Source of the DNA: Leucocoprinus leucothites
Taxonomy: Eukaryota; Basidiomycota; Agaricomycetes; Agaricales; Agaricaceae
Assembly (NCBI GenBank): GCA_013368445.1
Contig: JAACJO010000004.1
Span: forward strand, 1,550,001-1,614,000
Direction of reading: 5' to 3'
DNA: 64,000 bases
Position 1 is the stretch's first letter, and the number at the start of each line of letters is the position of its first letter. Made by a program: the position numbers and the translations under genes. Positions 57,166 to 64,000 of this stretch are shown here, one piece after another. The notes beneath the pieces are model-generated. The model searched no databases. It saw nothing but the letters and a program-made list of their open reading frames with translations, and had not been told where the DNA came from.

Positions 57166-57909
57166 CTAGTCGACGTTGCGACCTGATTGAAGAATGACTG
57201 TGGACATGATTGCCATCTCGAGAAGTCCCGCTTGGACGGCTTCCGTAGTCAAATCCAAGGTGACGGTTCCCGATTGTCGCTGGATCTTGGCAACATGCTG
57301 CATTGGCGGGAGGTTATACTGATGCAGCTGATGAAGCGGCGCGTGAGCAGAAATTCCGATCGCCAAGGTTAGAACACCCACATGGACTGAGTCACCGACG
57401 GGCGCCCAGATGTATTTAATCCCCCTGGCATCCATGATCCTAGAGCTGATCAGAAGATAAAGTTAGTATACTCAGGCAATCAACGATGTCGCGTGAAGCG
57501 ATCAAACTTACCTTTGGCTTTGTGACAGCGGCATCCAACGCGCAATGTGTTGCCGGGGTAGCACACCGGTAATTTCCACAACTGGTCTTTGGTGCCATTC
57601 GATAATGCCTAGAGCACTTCCATCATATTTTCTGAGTACAGTGAGGTGCGGCGTCCTGTCGATGTCCGTGACGACCTCGATGTATTTCTTTGAGGCTGGG
57701 CCATACACGCTACAGTTGAGAATGCTTGTCGTCGAGTAAGTGAAGTGGAAGACGAGATGCTGAGGACCGCTAGTGGGGAATGGGTATGGTAGAGCTCCAA
57801 GAATAGATGGCTGCGCAGCGTGTGTGTTTGCAGACCGTTCCGTATTGATAGTTTGTGGGTTTGCTGGGTTATACCAGCCGCCTTGTGCATATGGATTGTT
57901 GGTATACAT
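57166..57909 (-). CDS. DUF6593-like basidiomycete protein
   Basis: Two exons (57512-57909, 57166-57445) give 225 residues. The start MYTNNPYAQGGWYNP opens onto a beta-rich domain: HLVFHFTYSTTSILNCSVYG, KYIEVVTDIDRTPHLTVLRK, GSALGIIEWHQRPVVEITG. RIMDARGIKYIWAP follows the splice. The end is AVQAGLLEMAIMSTVILQSGRNVD. This layout matches, from memory, the DUF6593 group of Agaricomycetes, small secreted-like or cytosolic proteins without known function that often occur in many copies per genome. No signal peptide is evident and no catalytic residues can be named. A search against Pfam would settle the family. Confidence 0.75.
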
Positions 57910-59992
57910 GCTGCCGTGGAGAGAATCAAGAAAACCAAAGAACGCAACAAGTTGCAGTAGACGGATGACTGCTGGGATGTCTTTTTACCTCGATGCCTAA
58001 CGTGTTATATACCAGGTTTCCTTCTATAGACGCCTCGAGCAGTCATAGCCCAATTTGCATAGCTTAAGAAGATGAGTGGCACTATGTCATGCTGGCGCAT
58101 TCTCGAGCCAATGTTTCAGGAAACGCTTCAAGATAGAAGTCCACAAGCTGATAACCCCGACTCTATAGGTTGAGCTGAGGCTCGTTCTATGGGGCCAGTA
58201 TCGTGATCAACACCGTAGTTGACCGCCCTTTGGCGGTGAAACAGGTTGGCGATCTAGCGGAAAGGGCTGAGACTTGGCAAAAAGAGGAAACCAGGGTTCT
58301 GGATCGTATTCGGTAAGTCGTGGTCGTTGAGACCCCGAACAGCGTTGCGCAAGGAGAGAGTGAAGTAACCGATCATTCCTTCTCTTCGTCGGTAACCGAG
58401 ATAGTTCGGGACCTGAGAATTGGAATGCACCGACAAAACTAACTAAGGTCGTTCCTGACCCGAACATAATATAAAGAGGGCGCCTACGGTATGTTGCAAA
58501 GCGCTCAGCGAGCAGGGAGATTATTTTCTTCCTTTCGGCGGGTAGTCGAGACACTCCGAGGTAACCGAACCCAGGGTCAACTGAATAGGCTGACGATCCA
58601 ATGTTTATGCCGAGGTTGTTGACATACGTTAATCACCACTATATGTTGGGATGTATCATTTTAATTCTCTCAACGGCGCTCAAGCAAAGCTCCCGCTCGG
58701 TTCTCTCTCTTACTAGGTTTTATGCTGGAAGAGACGATCCTCTCGGTGGTCCTTACGCTACGATTACGTCTCCTACGGCCCCTTTATGCCAACGCCCGAG
58801 CCCTGTGCAGATGTGGGTCGTGGAGCTATTCAACATTAAAAACATCGCATTCTCAGCGTCCGAAAGTTTCTGCTCATACACACCGCTGAAGTATGAGTCA
58901 AAGCGCAGGACTCCGAGCAGTATACATGCAGGCCTTAGACAGATGATAGATCTGCATTGCCTTCAAATGCGGAGAACTGATTTTGTCCGCAATTGCCGAC
59001 GGGACGGTAATTCTACTTTCGTAACAGTGGACACCGTACAGTAAAGTCGGGCAGGATGCCCTTTGCGCTAATCTGCTGTTCATTTGATTTTCCACGTGTG
59101 CCGGAGGAGACGCTTATAAGTTGCCAACGATGCCACTACGATTAGCTTACTAGTATGCAGAAGTTAGTCCGAGCCCAACACAGCTTTAACCCCTTTAGAC
59201 GTTAGAATGCTGTATTATTTGACTGTTACCAGGGCAATTGGTCGGTATGATGCGCCTGGTACGGGCTCGGAGTGAATATCGTCGACGTGGGGGGTAAAAA
59301 CTAAAAATAGAACCGCCCAACTGAGCTTCAAGTTTCGGGCGCGTGGGGCATCAACGAGATGATGCACGCCCGTTCTATCAATGCTCGGATCAGTCTCCTC
59401 ATTCTGTGAGGGAGGGAATTGTGGTTGAACCCGTTCCACATCGGGATGAATTTCATTGGCTACCCAATATGAGGAGGATCGTGTATCAAAATGACAAGAG
59501 GCGGCAATAATCCTGGAGTTTCAGGGGACCGTCATTGAATACTTGCAGCGGCACAGTCTATGAACATCGGTTTTATCAAAACACATTGTGCCAATCAAAT
59601 CGACGAAGCGTGGCATTAGACAGGTCTCGGTGTCAATACATCAGCCTAGCTCAGAGCTCGCTACAGAGCTCAGGCGGGTCCCGAGTGGCTTGGCTTTTCT
59701 ACAGGCGAGTCTTGTCAACAGTGTATCTCACTACACAACTTGGCCGGGAAATATTCCTTGGAGCACGGACATGACCCCTAACAGATATCTTGGCCCATTT
59801 AAGGATAGACAATATGCCCAAGCTGCTTCAACCGAATCCGCTTACACATTACGTGAGCGCTGGGTTTTTTCTTTGTTAGAATAAATGGGGGGTTTTCGAC
59901 AGCCGATTATGGGCGCAAATATAAAACTGAGAGCAGCTAATTCCGACTCCAGGGTATACCAAAAACAAGTATACAAGAGACAGATGAGTCCA
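57910..59992. other. Gene-poor intergenic region (2.1 kb)
   Basis: Only short, motif-free open frames on both strands. No terminal repeats, transposase motifs or RNA genes recognised. It may hold decayed sequence. Confidence 0.5.
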
Positions 59993-60828
59993 TCAAAAGA
60001 TAGCACGGACAAGGCCACCACCAATAGCAGCTCCTATAAGTAATTGTCAAATTCGCGTCAATCAGAGGTAAGCGATCATGGAACGAACCGGCCCCGAAAC
60101 CAACACCACCAGCAGCCGAGTTTGCCATCTAGACCGTCAATTGAGCTCTTTCAGTATTTAATTTCTGAAAACAAGCTCATACCGTTTTCTTCAGGTCACC
60201 ATACTTGCCCTTTTTCTCCTCTTGCCCGGGAGCTTGTTGTAGTCCAAGTGAGTTTGTCCGCTCTGAGGGTCCGGGCGTCGGCGTAGGAACAGCAGGAGGT
60301 TGATCTATTCCGTGATAAGCAGCTCGGAATGGTTTGTAGGCAGGCCTTCCATTCGTGGGTGCAGGGGCTTGGATCTTCTCTGCGTAGCTAGCTGGGAAGA
60401 TGCCTTGACGGCCGTCCAGTCTCCCGGTCCACCAGTCATTATTAGTCTCTTCAATAATTTCAATAACATCTCCTTGCGCAATGGTGAGATCCCCAGCGTC
60501 CTAATGACCCGTGTCAGTCTCCATGATGGAATCAATCACTTTGAAACCGTACCTGACCACTCCAGGCCCAGAGAGCCCGTGCTTGAGGCACTGCAGGAGC
60601 AGCAGGGGCGGGTGCAGGCGAGGGCACTGTGCTACGCGGTGTTGGCGTAGGGAAGGGTGGCACTAAGGCATTGCGTGGGGAATCTGAACGTGGCAACTTG
60701 GCCAGGAAGCTTGAAGCATCTGTTTGCGAGATGTATCCTTGTGTGGCTAGAAAATCGACGTTGTTTTCGATTTGAGAGACAATGTGAGCAAGGAATACAG
60801 AGTTATCAGAACCATTTGTGTAAGTCAT
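59993..60828 (-). CDS. SH3-domain protein (Lsb1/Pin3-like)
   Basis: Four exons (60553-60828, 60183-60500, 60089-60128, 59993-60033) give 224 residues. The N-terminal helical part (FLAHIVSQIENNVDFLATQGYIS) precedes an Ala/Pro-rich linker. The SH3 domain spans about 85-140: ALWAWSGQDAGDLTIAQGD, IEETNNDWWTGRLDG, RQGIFPASYVEKI, with the double Trp and the PxSY end that bind Pro-rich ligands. The C-terminus is Pro/Gln rich, then a Gly-zipper-like tail ending GGGLVRAIF. This layout fits yeast Lsb1/Pin3, which bind Las17/WASP and tune actin patches; the same role is inferred here. The last intron uses a weak GTTCGT donor. It is divergent from pICln, 209 bp away. Confidence 0.82.
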
Positions 60829-61037
60829 GGTAGAAAGCTAGGAGAATGCGGTGCTGTAGGAGGTGCAACGGTTGGCATTTAAATTCATGAGCATGTTTTG
60901 ATGTGCGTACGGCCAACAGCGGTGACTGTTATTTTGGGAGCCGCCTTGACCCTAACCCCACATTTAGATTCCTGGATTGAATTTCGATCAGAAAGACTCT
61001 TCCTTTCGTTTCCTGCTTCGACAACAGAGCTCAGGAA

Positions 61038-61921
61038 ATGCCTGCAATCCAACCGATAAACACGCTTCCTGCATATGTCTCTCAAGAAGAATACGCATCA
61101 ATAGTCGCGTCAACACCAACCTCCTTTAATGATATCCCTGCTGTGATCAAGCATAAGGAAGATAATGTCACAATTGCTGTGGACCCTCCTATACCAGATT
61201 TTTCAGGCGATGAACTCAAAGGTACCCTCTACATCTTGACGAGGCGAGTCTTCCATTTCATATATCTTGCTGTGAATCCAACTCATAACTTCTCAGTGTG
61301 CTTGTATTCTTCTCTACTTCTGGCCGCGGGTTTCAGGTTGAGTACCCCTCAATAACACTGCACGCGGTCTCACGCGGAGAATCTGGACCGTCGATCTATT
61401 GTCAACTTGATGAATCTGCTGGGGCACAAAATGGGACAGGAGAAGAAGAATATAGTGAAATGCGGGAACTAAGCATCATTCCTAGCGCCCCAGATTCGCG
61501 TATGCTTTCATGTATTACCTGACAATCAGCCATATTGAAATTTTATCCAAACAGTGGAACGTATCTTTGAGACTCTATCAATGTGTGCCTCGCTGCACCC
61601 CGATAATGATGTTGACGAGGACGATGGTCTCGACGATGCTTTCATCGATCCAAACACTACAAACTTTGAAACCTTCACTGGTGGTGAAGACGAAGAACTC
61701 AGCGAGGTTGGGAGGGTGCGCAGCGATTTCTCCAGCAATAACCGCTTCGCGCCATACTAGACCATCCACTTTTGTTCTTTCATTTCACACCCTAGGCTGC
61801 CCTCGCCCATTTAGAATCTATCATCTACAACCCTTTTGAGGACGCCGAAGAAACAACTGTTGCCGAAGGGAACAAGGAAAAATCAGAGACAGAAAAAAAA
61901 ACTGAGGATATCAACCCTTGA
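61038..61921 (+). CDS. CLNS1A: pICln / Lot5-like methylosome chaperone
   Basis: Four exons (61038-61243, 61297-61499, 61555-61715, 61796-61921) give 231 residues. A PH-like core reads AVDPPIPDFSGDELKGTLYIL, then VLVFFSTSGRGFQVEYPSITLHAVSR and IYCQLDE. Acidic loops follow (DNDVDEDDGLDDAFID, GGEDEELSE) and the end is charged. pICln presents Sm proteins to the PRMT5 methyltransferase before snRNP assembly; fungal Lot5 belongs to the same family. The first intron (61244-61296) starts GC (ACGAG|GCGAGT). Only this choice gives the expected TSVLVFFST. The last intron (61716-61795) keeps the frame if retained and then gives RVRSDFSSNNRFAPY and a stop, so two C-termini are possible. It is divergent from the SH3 gene. 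Confidence 0.88.
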
Positions 61922-62049
61922 TAATATCCAGTACCTCTCTTCAATTCCATGCAATGTGACGGAAACATAAGAATGCATTCATTTCTAACAAGGGGTGTAA
62001 AAGCTACAGAGCATGGTCAAAGTGTGAAGAATACAAGAAGAAACTATAA

Positions 62050-64000
62050 CTATGATGTTGGTTTCATGAAGGCCTCAAAACCTCCACCTGGAAGTGAGCT
62101 AGCAGAACCCTCCTTAGCGGCAGGAGTAGGCGTCGAAGGCCCAGGTCCAAATGGTATAAATGGATCCATAGGTTTAACTTCTGCCGCAAGCTTGTTCAGT
62201 GGTGGATTGTTGAATACCGGAAGTGGTCCCCAAAAGTCAGCAGGAGGTGCCGCGGATGGTGGTGATTGTGATGTTCCTCCTGGCGTCTTCTTCAATGGGA
62301 CAGAACCGTGCTTCTTGGGAGCCGAGCCAGCTCCCCGTCTCGAGGAGGGTAGAGGTGAGCCGGGATGGAAATTGTCTTCAGGAATGTTGAAATTAAGGTC
62401 GGGAATCGGCGTCTGTGTGTTTCCACCTAGTGTCGAGAACAAGGGTCCTGTAACAGAACTGAAAGGGCTCGAGCTTGCTAGAGGTTTCTGGGGTGTCTGT
62501 AGTTCTGATGGGGGCGGTGGTGCCAAAGCTGCCCTCTGATTCAAGATTGGTTCTTTACGAGCCTTGAGAAGAGCCTTCTTCAATTTATGAGCAGACCTCT
62601 CTGCATTCAGAGCAGCGGCAGTTGTCACTGCCACGTGAGGTGTAACCGCGACGCTACGCCGGCGTTGCTCTGGCAGGCGGCTATCACGAGGGGATGAAGA
62701 GGTGTCCGTGGATCCCAGCTTGAGGTTTGTAACACGATCTGCTAGTTTCGCAATTTCATCTGTTTGCTGTTGAATGGCTATGTCGATGTTACGATATGTT
62801 CTATTGATGACATCGAGGGTAGGAGCTCTGGAGGGAATTTGTTAATTTGAATGGTTAAGATACTGTAGTGACAGACCTGATAGAGGGTTTGCCTGAGGTA
62901 GCTTGAGATAGCTTCTTCTTCGACTGCTGAAGATGGGACTCGAGCTTTTGGATGCGATCTCGCATGGCCTGCACAGAGAGAAAAAATAGAGAACAGCTTA
63001 ACAATTGGTTAACACATCGATATGAAAACATACTCTGATACTGCGGCGAAGGTGTTGCTGGGATTCGAGATGCTCGGGACCAAGAGCGCGTGTGCTCAGC
63101 ATCTTAGCAAACTCCTTGTCTGTCTTAGCTTTATTGAAGCGTACAATCTCCTCTCGCCTTGTATTGGCTGATGGAAGGCTCGGTTTATGCTCAAAATAAT
63201 GCAACATGAGGCTTACCTTTAAGCATTGTACCGTTTATTTCACGTATTGTCTGCTTAAACGCTTCCTGCATCTCGCCCAACTCGACTAGGTCCTTCTCAA
63301 ACTGCAATAGTGTTTGTCCAAAGGTGGTGGCATCGCTGATCTTCCACTTCTCTAGGACGCCCAAATCTGCTTTGAGTCGAGATCCTCCCAAAGCTTCCGA
63401 CAACTGGACACGATTCTGGGCTACTCTTGTCCCAAGCTCGCTCAGCTGAGGAGATTAGAGTTTTATTGAATAGATTGTCATATATTATTAACACATAACT
63501 TACATCCTTCAATTCATCCTCTATCGTTTTGACGACAAAGGTACATTCTTTCTGCAAACCTTCCTCGATGCTTGGCTGTGGTGGGGGAGGAGCCTGAAGG
63601 GTCGTTTGACTGGGTAGGGGCGTTGTAGCTGGAGGCTTTGCGCCAAAAAACCCGGTGCCAGCTTGATTGCCCGCGGACGGGACTTGTGGTTTAGGAGGAG
63701 CACCGTATACGTTTGGTCCTCCCTGAGCAAACACCGAAGGTTTGAATGCAGGTGGCGGCGAGGTTACGTTTGGTGGCACTGGACTGCTCTGAGGTGCACT
63801 TGCCGGTCTAGGTGTAAGCGAGAAAGGTGGTAAAGAGAAGGGGGAAGGCGTGACGGGTGCAGTTTTTGGTACTTCTGAAGGCGTAAGGGGATTTGCAGGA
63901 AGACTACCGAAGACAGATGTCGGTGCGGACTTCTTTGGTTCCTGTTTCGTAGTCGCAGGAGGTTCTGTTGGTTTGGAGAACACAGCTTGTTGATTTTGTT
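62050..64000 (-). CDS. FG nucleoporin, Nup159/Nup214-like (N-terminus cut by window edge)
   Basis: Several exons on the minus strand. The part visible at the right edge is low-complexity with scattered FG (SVFGSLPA, VFAQGG, TGFFGAKPP) and Pro/Ser-rich spacers. Coiled-coil segments follow: ECTFVVKTIEDELKDLSELG, DLGVLEKWKISDATTFGQTLL, RREEIVRFNKAKTDKEFAKML, AMRDRIQKLESHLQQSKKK and IDIAIQQQTDEIAKLADRV. The C-terminal tail is Pro/Ala rich and ends GGGFEAFMKPTS. FG repeats before a long coiled coil match the C-terminal half of Nup159/Nup214, which sits on the cytoplasmic side of the pore with Nup82 and helps mRNA export. Nup62/Nsp1-type proteins also combine FG repeats and coils, so the exact assignment is open. 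The N-terminal beta-propeller, if present, lies beyond the window. Confidence 0.65.

Noticed and set aside
1..64000. CRISPR arrays, operons, integrated virus or intact transposon
   Set aside because: No spaced direct repeats, no transposase or reverse transcriptase motifs and no terminal repeats were seen. The gene structure is eukaryotic throughout.

Overview
This is nuclear DNA from a filamentous basidiomycete, most likely a wood- or litter-decaying Agaricomycete. The evidence is short introns (mostly 45-60 nt) with GT/GC...AG borders, intron-dense genes (17 coding exons in one transporter), a GH7 cellobiohydrolase carrying a CBM1, a DUF6593-like protein, and fungal-type neutral trehalase, ATG15 and Nup159-like proteins. 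No CRISPR array, operon, rRNA, convincing tRNA or intact transposon was seen. Exon coordinates were worked out by hand from reading frame, splice borders and family motifs.

Layout. 1-659 (-): FRA10AC1-like nuclear protein, cut by the left edge. 2809-4879 (+): Ser/Pro-rich protein of unknown function. 4880-9378: long gene-poor stretch. 9379-10148 (+): small basidiomycete protein with a C-terminal PSPMGERILKGHFDGF-type motif. 10733-11498 (-): CTF8. 11827-13569 (-): ATG15 lipase. 13743-16536 (-): neutral trehalase. 18172-20186 (+): NUP54/57 nucleoporin with an apparent +1 frameshift. 20704-22252 (+): coiled-coil protein of unknown function. 23370-25051 (+): secreted GH7 cellobiohydrolase. 25597-26855 (-): C2H2 zinc-finger protein. 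27987-30177 (-): MIC60, divergent from an ATG22-like transporter (30465-32938, +). 33338-35076 and 35829-37348 (+): tandem arrestin-like paralogues. 38693-39780 (-): SIRT5-type sirtuin. 40408-41979 (-): F-box protein. 42366-43462 (-): METTL21-type methyltransferase, divergent from a peroxisomal adenine-nucleotide carrier (43589-44896, +). 45084-47221 (+): ARP10 dynactin subunit. 48043-50895 (-): glycosyltransferase-like protein, divergent from a paladin-type triple phosphatase-domain protein (51018-56927, +). 57166-57909 (-): DUF6593-like protein. 59993-60828 (-): SH3 protein, divergent from pICln (61038-61921, +). 62050-64000 (-): Nup159/Nup214-like nucleoporin, cut by the right edge.

The genes do not form a pathway cluster. 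Loose themes are vacuole and autophagy (ATG15, ATG22-like), the nuclear pore (two nucleoporins), and carbon supply and storage (cellobiohydrolase, trehalase). Four head-to-head pairs probably share promoters. The most distinctive features are splicing ones: four inferred GC-AG introns and several micro-exons of 8-21 nt, which automatic annotation would probably miss. I found no clear sign of a wholly new biological system.
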